A stretch of DNA of 64,000 nt from Bin87 sp965116785 (GCA_965116785.1 OZ220731.1:434001-498000), one strand, 5' to 3'; shown: positions 16,790 through 26,173, counted from the first letter of the stretch. A program made the numbers and translations. The notes: generated by a model from the sequence alone, not told the origin.

Positions 16790-17662
16790 ATGAAGATTAA
16801 CTCCGCTCTCGGCATTATCGGCCACCCCATCGGCCACTCGATATCTCCCCGGTTCCAGCAGGCCGGGCTCGATTATCTTGCCGTCGATCACCAGTACCTG
16901 CCCTACGAGGTGCATCCCAACCTTGTGGCGGATTTTGTGGCGTCGCTGCGGTCAGAGACGGTTCGGGGAATCAACGTCACCGTCCCGCACAAGGAAGCGG
17001 TGATGCCGTTTCTGGACGAGATCGACGACTGGGCGGCGGAGGCGGGGGCGGTTAACACCATAGTCAATCGCGAAGGCCGTCTCATCGGCTACAACACCGA
17101 TGGCTACGGTTTCCTCCGTGCTCTCCGCGAATCGGCTGGACTTGATCCTGCCGGCAAGCAAGTCTTGATCCTGGGCGCTGGCGGATCCGCTCGCGGCGTG
17201 GTGCAAGCTTTGCTCCGGGCCGAGGTCGCCGAACTCATCATCGCCAACCGGACCCCGGAACGCGCCCAGGCGTTGGCCGAACTGGCCGCGAATCGCGACG
17301 TGCCTGCGCAGGCTGTTGGGCTGCACGCCCTCCAGTCCAGCGACCTTTCCCATCAGGCCGACCTCATCGTCAATTGCACATCACTGGGAATGCATCACGG
17401 CCCGGACGGGGACGCTTCGCCCCTGCCTGCCTCGCAGATACCTGCGTCGGCCCTGGTCTACGACCTCGTGTATAATCCGATGTTGACCCCGCTGCTCCGG
17501 GAAGCGCAGACGGCAGGAGCCCCCACCCTGGGCGGCATCTCCATGCTGGTGTACCAGGGCGCAGCGTCTTTTGAGCATTGGCTGGAACGGCCAGCGCCCG
17601 TTTCGGTGATGATGGACGCGGCCATGGCCGCCATGCGCGAACGCGAGACCCAGGCCGGGTAA
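16790..17662 (+). CDS. aroE: Shikimate dehydrogenase
   Basis: This 290-residue protein reduces 3-dehydroshikimate to shikimate with NADPH. The substrate-binding GHPIGHSISPRFQ is at residues about 9-21, NVTVPHKEAV holds the catalytic Lys, and YNTDGYGF the catalytic Asp. The NADP motif is LGAGGSARGV, and NRTPERA follows the second beta strand. Start ATG 16790 is chosen because it begins just before the first beta strand; the longer upstream frame runs through the terminator. It lies 25 bases before aroC, so two steps of the shikimate pathway are in one likely operon. Confidence 0.96.
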   Translation: MKINSALGIIGHPIGHSISPRFQQAGLDYLAVDHQYLPYEVHPNLVADFVASLRSETVRGINVTVPHKEAVMPFLDEIDDWAAEAGAVNTIVNREGRLIGYNTDGYGFLRALRESAGLDPAGKQVLILGAGGSARGVVQALLRAEVAELIIANRTPERAQALAELAANRDVPAQAVGLHALQSSDLSHQADLIVNCTSLGMHHGPDGDASPLPASQIPASALVYDLVYNPMLTPLLREAQTAGAPTLGGISMLVYQGAASFEHWLERPAPVSVMMDAAMAAMRERETQAG

Positions 17663-17687
17663 TCCCACTTCCGGAGGCCCACACTCG

Positions 17688-18875
17688 ATGATACGTTGGT
17701 TTACGGCGGGCGAGTCCCACGGTCAGGGCTTGATGATTATCGTAGAGGGTGTACCGGCGTACCTGCCTCTGGATGAGGAGTACATCGCCCACCATCTGGG
17801 TCGCCGTCAGCGCGGTTACGGTCGTGGCGGACGTCAGCAGATCGAGCGCGACCACGCCCACATCCAGACCGGCGTGCGTCACGGTTACACCCTGGGCAGC
17901 CCCATCGGGATGCTCCTGGAGAACCGGGACTGGGTCAACTGGCAGGATGCCATGGCCGTCGAGTACATCGAAAACCCGTCCCAGGAAGGGCGCAACCAGC
18001 GCGTTACTCGAATCCGTCCCGGCCATGCCGACCTGCCGGGGGCGATGAAGTACGGGTTCCACGACGTACGCAACTCGCTGGAGCGGGCGTCCGCCCGAGA
18101 GACTGCCGGGCGCGTGGCCGCTGGCGCCGTAGCAATGCGTCTGCTGGAGGAGTTCGGCATCAGGCTGCACAGCCATGTCATCTCCATCGGCCGCATCCAT
18201 GCCGAGCCTCCCGGGCACGACGCCATTGACTGGGACGCGGTGGAAGAGTCGCCTGTCCATTGCGCCGACAACGCCGCCGCGGAGAAGATGATGGCCGAGG
18301 TGGACGCGGCCCGCGATGCCGGCGACACCGTGGGCGGAACCGTGGAAGTGATCGCGGAAAACGTCCCTATCGGCCTCGGCTCCCACGTCCACTGGGACCG
18401 CAAGATCGACGCCAAGGTCGCCCAGGCGCTGATGAGCATCAACGCCGTCAAAGCCGTCAGCATCGGGCCCGGCTGGGAGTTGATGGACGCCTGGGGATCC
18501 GAGTTCCAGGACGTCATCGAGCCCGTAACCGATCCGGACAACCCCTGGCAGCGCAGGACAAATCGCGCCGGCGGCACCGAGGGCGGCATGACCAGCGGAC
18601 CGCCATTGGTGGCCCGTTTCGTCATCAAGCCGATCGCGACCCTGCATAACCCGCTCCCGTCCGTCGATCTGGATACCGGCGAGCCCGTCCAGGCCCACTT
18701 TGAACGCAGTGACGTGTGCCAGGCTCCTCCGGCCGGCGTCATCGGTGAAGCCATGGTCGCGTTGGTCCTGGCCGACGCTTTCATGGAAAAGTTCGGCGGT
18801 GACAGCATCTCCGAAACCCGCCGCAACTTCGAGGGTTATCAGGCCACCGTGGGCCCGCGCCTGCGCTACAGTTAG
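17688..18875 (+). CDS. aroC: Chorismate synthase
   Basis: The 395-residue protein converts EPSP to chorismate using reduced FMN. It begins IRWFTAGESHGQGL, the classic N-terminal signature, and has RRQRGYGRGGRQQIERD (FMN/substrate loop), NRTNRAGGTEGGMTSG-like segment RRTNRAGGTEGGMTSGPPLV, and the C-terminal CQAPPAGVIGEAMVALVLAD. Length fits the standard bifunctional-length family. Start ATG 17688 follows CCGGAGGCCCACACTCG. It follows aroE closely. Confidence 0.97.
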   Translation: MIRWFTAGESHGQGLMIIVEGVPAYLPLDEEYIAHHLGRRQRGYGRGGRQQIERDHAHIQTGVRHGYTLGSPIGMLLENRDWVNWQDAMAVEYIENPSQEGRNQRVTRIRPGHADLPGAMKYGFHDVRNSLERASARETAGRVAAGAVAMRLLEEFGIRLHSHVISIGRIHAEPPGHDAIDWDAVEESPVHCADNAAAEKMMAEVDAARDAGDTVGGTVEVIAENVPIGLGSHVHWDRKIDAKVAQALMSINAVKAVSIGPGWELMDAWGSEFQDVIEPVTDPDNPWQRRTNRAGGTEGGMTSGPPLVARFVIKPIATLHNPLPSVDLDTGEPVQAHFERSDVCQAPPAGVIGEAMVALVLADAFMEKFGGDSISETRRNFEGYQATVGPRLRYS

Positions 18876-18911
18876 CCGCCCTCGGGATCCGGAGAGCGGC
18901 AGCGACCGGTC

Positions 18912-19915
18912 ATGAAGTACGGCGTAACCCTCTTACCCATTTCCTACGAGTCCTTCCGACGCCATGTTCGCCTGGCCGAAGACGTCGGCTTCGACTACAT
19001 CGGCGTCGCGGATTCGCAGTCACTGTTTCGGGAGCTTTTTGTTTCGCTGGCTGTTGCCGCCACCGACACCACCAGCGTCCATCTCGGCCCATCGGTCACC
19101 AACCCGCTGACCCGGCATCCGGCGGTGACCGCTTCGGCCATCGCCTCGCTGCAGGAACTGTCCGGGGGCCGGGCCTTTCTCGGTATCGGTACCGGCGACA
19201 GCGCGATCCTGAACCTGGGGTTCCGACCCGGCGGATGCGGGCCCTGGGCGACTACGTGGCAGCCGTGCGTGCCTTCCTCAGCGGCGAAACTGCGGAGTAC
19301 CTGGGTCGCGAAGCCCACGTGCGCTGGAGTCGTGACCCCGTGCCCATCATGATGTCCGCGGAGGGCCCGCGCACCTTGCGGATGGCCGGAGAAATCGCCG
19401 ACCGCGTCATGATCCACACGGGGCTAACGCCGGACATTTTGGCCGACACCGTGTCGCGCATCCGCGAAGGCGAAGCCGACGCGGGAAAGCCGGCCGGATC
19501 CACGGAGGTCTGGGCCTTCGCCAAGTGCAACATTGCGGAGGACCATGACGATGCCATTGATGAAATTCGCATGGCTCTGGCCGCCAGCGCTCACCACGCG
19601 TTTCGGTTCACCCTGGAGGGCAAGCACGTCCCGGCCGAACTTCACGAGGCCATGCGGATCATCCAGGGCGAGTATGTTCCCGCCGAACACGAGCAGGTAG
19701 GCGAGACGCGCAACGCCGCGTTGTCTGATGAACTCGGAGTGACCGACTACCTGGCCGACCGGTTCGCCGTGGTCGGCACCCCCGACGAATGCCGCGCCAA
19801 GGCCGCCCAGATCGGAGAGTCCGGTGCCGACGTTTTGCAGATCACTGCCATCAGCCACGACCCGGCGGACATCATCCGCCGGTTTGGTGAGGAAGTCATT
19901 TCCCACCTGTCCTAG
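18912..19915 (+). pseudogene. Luciferase-like (LLM) flavin oxidoreductase, frameshifted
   Basis: Two overlapping frames together encode one LLM-class oxidoreductase of about 335 residues. The first (18912..) gives MKYGVTLLPISYESFRRHVR through GGRAFLGIGTGDSAILNLGFRP; the second, entered by about 19235, continues ALGDYVAAVRAFLSGETAEY through the C-terminus at 19915. Homology changes frame near 19221-19235, in CGACCCGGCGGATGCGG, where one base appears to be missing. Both halves keep good codon bias, so the change is recent or a sequencing/assembly error. Without the shift the product would be an F420- or FMN-dependent oxidoreductase similar to the proteins at 47554 and 51484. Confidence 0.8.
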
Positions 19916-19939
19916 GTAATCCGAACGCAGGCCAATAAG

Positions 19940-19966
19940 AAGGGGCGAACCACAATTCGCCCCTTT
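19940..19966. terminator. Bidirectional hairpin between LLM gene and ferredoxin gene
   Basis: Inverted repeat AAGGGGCGAA / TTCGCCCCTT with loop CCACAA separates two convergent genes; A- and T-rich ends on both sides make it suitable for both strands. Confidence 0.7.
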
Positions 19967-19988
19967 GATCTGTCGCTATGTCCGCGCA

Positions 19989-20213
19989 CTACGGGAACAG
20001 GATTTCTCCCGTCTCCGCGTCCTCCACCGTGATAGCGGTCACCGGGCAGTTCTCGGCGGCCTCGATGATGGTCTCCTCCGGGTCTCCGGCCGCGTCCTTC
20101 ACATAAGACTGCCGGTCTTCGTTGAGGCCGAAGGTGTTTTCCGCAAAGGTCTCGCACATGGCGTTGCCCACGCACACGTTGTAGTCCACGGTGATTTTCA
20201 ACTGTCGGGCCAT
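19989..20213 (-). CDS. Single-cluster ferredoxin of the P450-partner type
   Basis: This 74-residue ferredoxin has ligands C14 and C20 in CVGNAMC and C56 in ENCPVTAI. The motif CxxNxxC...CP lacks the second Cys of a classical CxxCxxC set, with Asn in its place, which is characteristic of the [3Fe-4S] or atypical [4Fe-4S] ferredoxins that pass electrons to bacterial cytochromes P450. It lies 69 bases downstream of a P450 gene on the same strand, next to three more, so it is very likely their electron donor. Start ATG 20213 follows CGAGGAGGTTACCCCG. No ferredoxin reductase is encoded nearby. Confidence 0.9.
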   Translation of the reverse strand: MARQLKITVDYNVCVGNAMCETFAENTFGLNEDRQSYVKDAAGDPEETIIEAAENCPVTAITVEDAETGEILFP

Positions 20214-20282
20214 CGGGGTAACCTCCTCGTAATGGTCAGGCGAACGGGGAGTGTTCGCTAGCTTGGTTGCGGCGACCGGCTG

Positions 20283-21512
20283 CTAGCGCGTTGCAACCGG
20301 CAGGTTCAGCAAGGTACGCTGCCCCACGCTGGGCAGGTATTCCAACTCGTTGGGATCGGTTTCCAGCTCAAACCCCTCGTAGCGGCGAGCCAGTTCGGCG
20401 AAGGCTTCCTGTCCCTCCAGGCGCGCCAGGGTAGCCCCGAGACAGTGGTGTACTCCGCTGCCAAAAGCCACGTGGGGGTTCGGGTTGCGCGTGATATCCA
20501 GGGCGTTGGGGTCCTCGAAGACCTCGGGATCCCGATTGGCCGACGAGATCACCCAGCGCACGCGGTCCTCTTTGCCCACCGTTTGCCCGTCGCCCATGTC
20601 CACGTCCTGCGTCGCGACCCTCTGGATAGATTTCAGGGGAGAGTCGTACCGCAGAACTTCTTCAACGGCGTTTACGGTGTGAGCGTCGGGGTCGGTTCTC
20701 AGCAGGTCAAACTGTTCAGAGTTTTGAGCGAAAGCCAGCACTCCGTTGGAAATCAGGTCGTTGGTGGTCTCGTGTCCGGCGACCAGTAGCAGCAGCGCAT
20801 TGGCCAACACCTCGTCGCGGGTGTAGGCGCCCATGATCTCGCCTTTGCAGATCACCGACAGCAGGTCGTCGCCCGGATCCCGGACCCGTTCGGCCACGAT
20901 GGGGGAGAGGTAGTCGGTAACGGCCTGCACGCCTTCGGCGTACATCCGGACTCGGTCAGGCTGATTGCCGTCGAAACCGCACATCCGGCCGCAGAGTTCC
21001 TTGACGAAGTTGCGGTCGCCGGGCGGTATATCCATCAGGCTGGCAATGATGCTGTAGGTGAGCGGCGTGGCGAAATCGTTCATCACGTCCATGCGGCCCG
21101 CGCCCTGCAGATCGTCCAGCAGGTCGTTCACGGTTTGGCGTACCAGCGGGCGCCAGGTCTCCATCGCCTTGGGCGTGAAGTACCCGTGCACAATCTTCCG
21201 CTTTTCCTTGTGCTTGGCGCCATCATTCTGGGTGAACTGGGCCGCTCGCCAGCGGCGCACTGCGGCGAACAGTTCCATGTCCTCTTCCGGAATGGACGGA
21301 GAAGGCGGGGCGATGTCCCGCAGGGCGACTTCAGAGGAGAAATACTCCGGATGCCGGGCGGTCCACACCAGCCGCTCGTAGCTGGTCACCACCCACATCT
21401 GGTACCGCTCGTTCCAGTGAACCGGCGCCTCGGACCGCAGAGCACCAAAATAGCCGTACGGATCGCGAATCGCCTCAGCGGCGAACAGGTCGTCGTGGAT
21501 GCTGGGAGGCAT
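20283..21512 (-). CDS. Cytochrome P450
   Basis: A 409-residue soluble bacterial P450. The I-helix oxygen-binding motif is VAGHETTND, the K-helix ExxR is EEVLR, and the haem loop is FGSGVHHCLGATLARLEG, with Cys as the iron ligand. Start is ATG 21512, with GAGG eight bases upstream; the TTG six bases earlier sits immediately on the ribosome-binding site. It is the most divergent of four tandem P450s and is followed by the ferredoxin gene, which fits a co-transcribed pair. Substrate unknown. Confidence 0.95.
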   Translation of the reverse strand: MPPSIHDDLFAAEAIRDPYGYFGALRSEAPVHWNERYQMWVVTSYERLVWTARHPEYFSSEVALRDIAPPSPSIPEEDMELFAAVRRWRAAQFTQNDGAKHKEKRKIVHGYFTPKAMETWRPLVRQTVNDLLDDLQGAGRMDVMNDFATPLTYSIIASLMDIPPGDRNFVKELCGRMCGFDGNQPDRVRMYAEGVQAVTDYLSPIVAERVRDPGDDLLSVICKGEIMGAYTRDEVLANALLLLVAGHETTNDLISNGVLAFAQNSEQFDLLRTDPDAHTVNAVEEVLRYDSPLKSIQRVATQDVDMGDGQTVGKEDRVRWVISSANRDPEVFEDPNALDITRNPNPHVAFGSGVHHCLGATLARLEGQEAFAELARRYEGFELETDPNELEYLPSVGQRTLLNLPVATR

Positions 21513-21592
21513 AGTCAATCCCTCAATCTGCGGGCCTGGCTGGGGTCAAAATTATCACAAGCGGTTCGACAATTCAAACGGAACCCGTGCTC

Positions 21593-21629
21593 AAAAACAG
21601 GGCCGGCGGTCACACCAGTGACCGCCGGC
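21593..21629 (-). terminator. Terminator after the 21665 P450
   Basis: Minus-strand stem GCCGGCGGTCAC / GTGACCGCCGGC (12 bases) with a 4-base loop, followed by CCTGTTTTTGA. Confidence 0.85.
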
Positions 21630-21664
21630 TCAATGTTGAAACTGGCGCAGGTGCGCCGGTATTG

Positions 21665-22936
21665 TTAGGCGCTGGTGACCTTTACGGGCAGGCTCTCCAC
21701 CGCGCGGAAGGTGAGCACATGGTCATACTCGACCTGTTCCACCGGAATTTCCAGCTCGACCTTCTCGAACCGGTTGGCCAGGTTGCGGAAGATCTCCTGA
21801 CCCTCCAGGCGGGCCAGGGTGGCGCCCAGGCAGTGATGCACTCCGCTGCCGAAGGCGACGTGCTGGTTCGGGTACCGCTCGATGTCAAAGTCGTCGGCCC
21901 GATCAAACACCTTGGGGTCGCGATTTGCTCCGGGAATGAACCAACGCACGCGATCGTTCGCCTTGATCGTCTGACCGTTCAGCTCGATGTCATCCATCGC
22001 TATGCGCTGGATGGACCGCACCGGTGAGTCGTACCGGAGGGCCTCTTCGGTGGCACGGACGGTCTTCCCTTCCGGATCGGACTTCAGAATAGCCCATTGT
22101 TCCGGGTGCTGGGTGAACGCCAGCGTGCCGTTGCAGATCAGGTTGATCGTGGTCTCGTGTCCGGCCGACAGCAACAACATAATGTTGTTTACGGTCATGT
22201 CCCGGTTGAACACGCCCTGTCGCTCGCCCTCGCAGACCACTGACATCAGGTCGGTGCCGTCAAAATTTTCTGGGTTGCTGACCCGGTCCTCCACCATCGG
22301 TGCGATGAAGTCCTGGAGGTTGCGCACTGCCTGGGTCAGCGGCTTCATGCGGTCAGGACCCTCGCGGTTGAGGAACCGCAGGTCTTTCGCCAGTTCCCGC
22401 AGGCGCTCCCGCTCGCTGTCGGGAATACCCAGCATACGCGCGATGACCAGCAAAGGCAGCGGGGTGGCCAGGTCGGCCATCACGTCCATCCTGCCCTTCT
22501 CTTCTACGGCATCCAGCAGCTCGTCGATGGCCGACTGCACCAGGGGGCGCCACATTTCGATGGACTTTGGCGTGAAGTAGCCATGCATCACCCGGCGCAT
22601 GTCGATGTGGTCCGAGCCGCTGACGTCGGGATTGTACCGGCGCTGGTCGTGCTGGATGAACCGTGAAACCTGCCACTTCTTGATGAAGTTGTAGAGCTCC
22701 ATGTCGTCTTCATCGATGGGCGGGTTCGGGGCACGCGTGTCCCGCGCGTACACGCTGGACGAGAACGCCTCCGGATGCCTGGTGACCCACACCAGGTGTT
22801 CCCACGAGGTGATCATCCACACCTCGAGCTGCTCGTTGTAGTACACCGGCTGGTGATCTCGCAGCCGGTTGTAAAAGTCATACGGCTTGTAGATCGCTTC
22901 CGGTGAAAACGGATTGTCGTTGAAGGTGGTTACCAT
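21665..22936 (-). CDS. Cytochrome P450
   Basis: This 423-residue P450 opens MVTTFNDNPFSPEAIYKPYD, an N-terminus shared with the next two genes. It has LLSAGHETTINLICNGTLAF (I helix), EEALRYDSP (ExxR) and FGSGVHHCLGATLARLEGQE (haem Cys loop). It is very close to the 23152 paralogue, sharing long identical stretches such as the region around KKWQVSRFIQHDQ. Start ATG 22936 has GGAGGT seven bases upstream. It has its own terminator and a likely -10 box, so it is probably expressed as a single gene. Substrate unknown. Confidence 0.95.
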   Translation of the reverse strand: MVTTFNDNPFSPEAIYKPYDFYNRLRDHQPVYYNEQLEVWMITSWEHLVWVTRHPEAFSSSVYARDTRAPNPPIDEDDMELYNFIKKWQVSRFIQHDQRRYNPDVSGSDHIDMRRVMHGYFTPKSIEMWRPLVQSAIDELLDAVEEKGRMDVMADLATPLPLLVIARMLGIPDSERERLRELAKDLRFLNREGPDRMKPLTQAVRNLQDFIAPMVEDRVSNPENFDGTDLMSVVCEGERQGVFNRDMTVNNIMLLLSAGHETTINLICNGTLAFTQHPEQWAILKSDPEGKTVRATEEALRYDSPVRSIQRIAMDDIELNGQTIKANDRVRWFIPGANRDPKVFDRADDFDIERYPNQHVAFGSGVHHCLGATLARLEGQEIFRNLANRFEKVELEIPVEQVEYDHVLTFRAVESLPVKVTSA

Positions 22937-23006
22937 TGGTTGTACCTCCGGTGGTACGTTTACACGGCCGCAGGCCGCAGAGCCTACAACCCTTCTTGAT
23001 TGCCCG

Positions 23007-23012
23007 ATTATA
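23007..23012 (-). promoter_or_regulatory. -10 element for the 21665 P450
   Basis: Minus-strand TATAATCGGGCA, about 70 bases upstream of ATG 22936. Confidence 0.5.
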
Positions 23013-23085
23013 ACCGATTTTCGCACCACTGGTAGACGTTCGCGTCTCATTTCGCCCCAACCGGCCCGCCCACGGCAGGTTCAGC

Positions 23086-23125
23086 AAAAGGCGGCAGGGA
23101 TGGGCATGACACCCATCCCTGCCGC
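23086..23125 (-). terminator. Terminator after the 23152 P450
   Basis: Minus-strand 13-base stem CGGCAGGGATGGG / CCCATCCCTGCCG with a 7-base loop, followed by CCTTTTGCTG. Confidence 0.85.
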
Positions 23126-23151
23126 TGAGAACCCCGAGGCCCGTCGGGCCG

Positions 23152-24411
23152 TTATGCGTTGGTCACCTTGACTGGCAGGGTCTCCAGGGCCCGCAGTCCG
23201 ATCAGCTGGTCGTATTCCAGCGTCTCGGCGGGCACTTCCAGCTCGAGGCTTTCGAACCGGTTGGCCAGGTTCCGGAAGATCTCCTGCCCTTCCAGGCGGG
23301 CCAGGGTCGCTCCCAGGCAGTGGTGTATGCCGCTGCCGAACGCCACGTGCATGTTGGGGTAACGCTCGACGTCGAAGTCGTCCGCCCGGTCGAACACCTT
23401 GGGGTCGCGGTTGGCCCCAGAGATGAACCAGCGTACCCGGTCGTTCTCCTTGATGTGCTGGCCGTTGAGTTCCATGTCCTCCATGGCGATGCGCTGGATG
23501 GACTTCACCGGTGAATCGTACCGGAGGGCCTCTTCAGTCGCGCGCACGGTCTTGCCCTCGGGATCGGACTTCAGGATCGCCCACTGGTCCGGGTGCTGGG
23601 TGAAGGCCAGCGTGCCGTTGCAGATCAGGTTGATGGTGGTCTCGTGGCCTGCCGACAGCAGGAGCATCACGTTATTGACGACCATGTCCCGATCGAAGAT
23701 GCCCCTGCGCGCGCCCTCGGCAACGACTGAGATCAGGTCGTCCTTCGGGGAGGCGATGCGCTCGTCCACCAGCGGCCCGAGGTAGTCCTGCAGGTTCTGC
23801 ACGGACTCAGACAGCGGACCCATGCGGTCCGGACCGGTCCGGTTCAGGTGGCGCAGGTCCTTGGCCAGCCGACGCATGATGGGCCGGTCGCTGTCCGGAA
23901 TGCCCAGCATCCGTGCGATGACCAGTAGGGGCAGCGGAGTGGCCAGATCGGCCATCACGTCCATGCGACCCTTCTCCTGCACCGCGTCGAGCAATTCGTC
24001 AATCGCCGACTGCACCAGCGGGCGCCACATCTCCATGGATTTGGGCGTGAAGTAGCCGTGCATCACCCGCCGCATGTCCACGTGGTCAGCTCCGCTGACC
24101 CCCGGGTTGTAGCGCTTCTGGTCGTGCTGGATGAATCTGGAGACCTGCCACTTCTTGATGTAGTTGTAGATCTCCATGTCGTCTTCGTCGATGGGCGGGT
24201 TCGGCGGCCTGGGGTCCCGGGCGAACACGCTGGACGAGAAGACCTCGGGATGCCGGGTAACCCAGACCAGGTGCTCCCAGTCGGTGACCATCCAGACTTC
24301 GTACTGCTCGTTGTAGTGTACCGGCTCCCAATCGCGCAGCCGCGCGAAAAACTCGTAGGGTTGGTACATCGCTTCCAGAGAGAATGGGTTGTCGTTAATT
24401 GTGCTGACCAT
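23152..24411 (-). CDS. Cytochrome P450
   Basis: A 419-residue P450 with MVSTINDNPFSLEAMYQPYE at the start, LLSAGHETTINLICNGTLAF as I helix, EEALRYDSP as ExxR, and FGSGIHHCLGATLARLEGQE as the haem loop. It is the closest relative of the 21665 gene, consistent with recent tandem duplication; differences are concentrated after the first third (for example VSVVAEGARRGIFDRD against VCEGERQGVFNRD). Start ATG 24411 is preceded by GGAGGTCGCAGGAA. It has its own terminator and -10 box. Substrate unknown. Confidence 0.95.
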   Translation of the reverse strand: MVSTINDNPFSLEAMYQPYEFFARLRDWEPVHYNEQYEVWMVTDWEHLVWVTRHPEVFSSSVFARDPRPPNPPIDEDDMEIYNYIKKWQVSRFIQHDQKRYNPGVSGADHVDMRRVMHGYFTPKSMEMWRPLVQSAIDELLDAVQEKGRMDVMADLATPLPLLVIARMLGIPDSDRPIMRRLAKDLRHLNRTGPDRMGPLSESVQNLQDYLGPLVDERIASPKDDLISVVAEGARRGIFDRDMVVNNVMLLLSAGHETTINLICNGTLAFTQHPDQWAILKSDPEGKTVRATEEALRYDSPVKSIQRIAMEDMELNGQHIKENDRVRWFISGANRDPKVFDRADDFDVERYPNMHVAFGSGIHHCLGATLARLEGQEIFRNLANRFESLELEVPAETLEYDQLIGLRALETLPVKVTNA

Positions 24412-24483
24412 TTCCTGCGACCTCCGGTGTGCGACACGTGATTTGCCGACGAAATACGCAGCATAAGCGGCGATGATGTGCCG

Positions 24484-24489
24484 ATTATA
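24484..24489 (-). promoter_or_regulatory. -10 element for the 23152 P450
   Basis: Minus-strand TATAATCGGCAC, about 73 bases upstream of ATG 24411 and close to the terminator of the upstream P450. Confidence 0.5.
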
Positions 24490-24515
24490 GGCTTCGTTTG
24501 TTCGCCACGCAAGGG

Positions 24516-24552
24516 ATAAAAGCCGAGGCCCGGCGAAGAATCACCGGGCCTC
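24516..24552 (-). terminator. Terminator after the 24579 P450
   Basis: Minus-strand stem GAGGCCCGG / CCGGGCCTC with a 10-base loop, followed by GGCTTTTATCCC. Confidence 0.8.
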
Positions 24553-24578
24553 GTAACCCTGCGGGGTTTGCGAACCGT

Positions 24579-25865
24579 TTACGACAGGCTCACCGGCAGC
24601 GTCTCCAGCGTCCGGAACGTGATGCTGGACGTGTAGGTGAGATCGTCGGAGTTGCAGTTCATGTTCAGGTTCGGGAAGCGCTCGGCCAGGGCCTTGAAGG
24701 CTTCCTGCCCCTCCAGCCGCGCCAGGGTGGCGCCCAGGCAGTGGTGGATGCCGCTGCCGAAGGCCACGTGGGGGTTCGGGTACCGCTCGACGTCGAAGTC
24801 GTCAGCGCGGTCGAAAACCTCAGGGTCACGGTTGGCGGAGGTGACGAACCAGCGCATCCGCTCGTCCTTCTGGATGAGCTTGCCGCCCAGCTCGACGTCC
24901 TCGCCGGCGATCCGGGTGATGGACTTGACCGGCGGGTCGTACCGCAGGCACTCCTCGGTGGCGCGGATCATCTTGCCAGCCGGGTCGGTCTTGAACAGCT
25001 CCCACTGGTCGGGGTGCTCCATGAACGCCCGGGTGCCGTTGCAGATCAGGTTGATGGTGGTCTCGTGACCGGCCAACAGCAGCAGGATAGCGTTGGCCAC
25101 CACCTGCTCTTCGTCCATGATCCGCTTGCCGGCGGCGTTGGTCGTCCGGGCGGCGTCGGTCATCTTGTCCAGCAGGTCGCCGTTGGGGTTGTCCAGGCGA
25201 GCCTTCACCATGGGCCGCAGGTAGTCCTGCAACTCGGTGATGCCCTCGGACAGCGGCTGCATGCGGTCGGCGTTGCCGCGGCCGATGAACAGCAGCTTCT
25301 CGGCCAGCGACCGGATGAACTGCCGGTCGTAGGTCTCGATGCCCATCATGGCGGCGATGACCAGCAGCGGCAGCGGCGTGGCGTAGTCGCGCATGACATC
25401 CATGTGCCCGCGCTCTTCGGCCTCGTCCAGCAGTTGCTTGATGGCCGACTGGACCAGCGGGCGCCAGAGTTCCATGGCCTTCGGCGTGAAGTAGCCGTGG
25501 ATGACCTTGCGCATGTCGGTGTGGTCCGGGGCGCCGTGCTCGCGGATCTCCTCGTGGGAGCTGACCGCGCGCCGATCGGTTTGGATGAACCACGTGCTGA
25601 AGAAGTTCCGCACGTCCTCATAGAGGCCCATGTCGGATTCGTCAATCGACGGGTACGGAGGCAGCGGATCGCGGGAGAACACCTCGGAGGAGAAGGCCTC
25701 GGGGCGTCGGGTGACCCAAACGAGATCCTTGTACTTGGTGATGACCCACAACTTGTACGGATCGTTCCAGTGGACCGGGTCTTCCTCGCGCATGCGCCCG
25801 AAGTACGTATACGGGTCCTGGATGACTTCTGGGGAAAACAGGTTTTCGTTAAAGGTGGTAACCAT
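24579..25865 (-). CDS. Cytochrome P450
   Basis: This 428-residue P450 begins MVTTFNENLFSPEVIQDPYT, again the family N-terminus of the cluster. I helix: LLLAGHETTINLICNGTRAF; ExxR: EECLRYDPP; haem loop: FGSGIHHCLGATLARLEGQE. It is clearly paralogous to 21665 and 23152 but less close to either than they are to each other. Start ATG 25865 follows GGGAGGGACTTT. Upstream is a repeat-rich gap; no clear promoter is placed. Confidence 0.95.
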   Translation of the reverse strand: MVTTFNENLFSPEVIQDPYTYFGRMREEDPVHWNDPYKLWVITKYKDLVWVTRRPEAFSSEVFSRDPLPPYPSIDESDMGLYEDVRNFFSTWFIQTDRRAVSSHEEIREHGAPDHTDMRKVIHGYFTPKAMELWRPLVQSAIKQLLDEAEERGHMDVMRDYATPLPLLVIAAMMGIETYDRQFIRSLAEKLLFIGRGNADRMQPLSEGITELQDYLRPMVKARLDNPNGDLLDKMTDAARTTNAAGKRIMDEEQVVANAILLLLAGHETTINLICNGTRAFMEHPDQWELFKTDPAGKMIRATEECLRYDPPVKSITRIAGEDVELGGKLIQKDERMRWFVTSANRDPEVFDRADDFDVERYPNPHVAFGSGIHHCLGATLARLEGQEAFKALAERFPNLNMNCNSDDLTYTSSITFRTLETLPVSLS

Positions 25866-26062
25866 AAAGTCCCTCCCGTTGACTTTGCATGGTCAAACTT
25901 GCCGCCGGACATACGATGACCAGCGGCGCTAGTCGCCGCGTTTGCGCAATTGTAACAATCGACCTATTTGGGGTCAATTACGATTCATGCATAGTACCGT
26001 TGCGTTTGCATCGGAGTAATGAATGCAACGATCACATGCGTACCCGATTTGCGCCGGGAGTT

Positions 26063-26173
26063 CGTCAGAATCAGGATTCACAGGATTGAAGGATTTTCAG
26101 GATTGGGTGTTCTTATTCATCGGATGGCTCCTATCCAGTAAATCTCGAAATCCCAGAAATCCTGATTCTGACG
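26063..26173. repeat. Widely spaced inverted repeat with AGGATT units
   Basis: A perfect 16-base inverted repeat, CGTCAGAATCAGGATT (26063-26078) and AATCCTGATTCTGACG (26158-26173), encloses 79 bases. The left arm continues with several AGGATT copies (26083-26104). Elements with this AATCCTGATTCTGACG arm look to me like a dispersed intergenic repeat of some environmental bacteria; it may form a long hairpin. Nothing in it looks coding. Confidence 0.7.
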
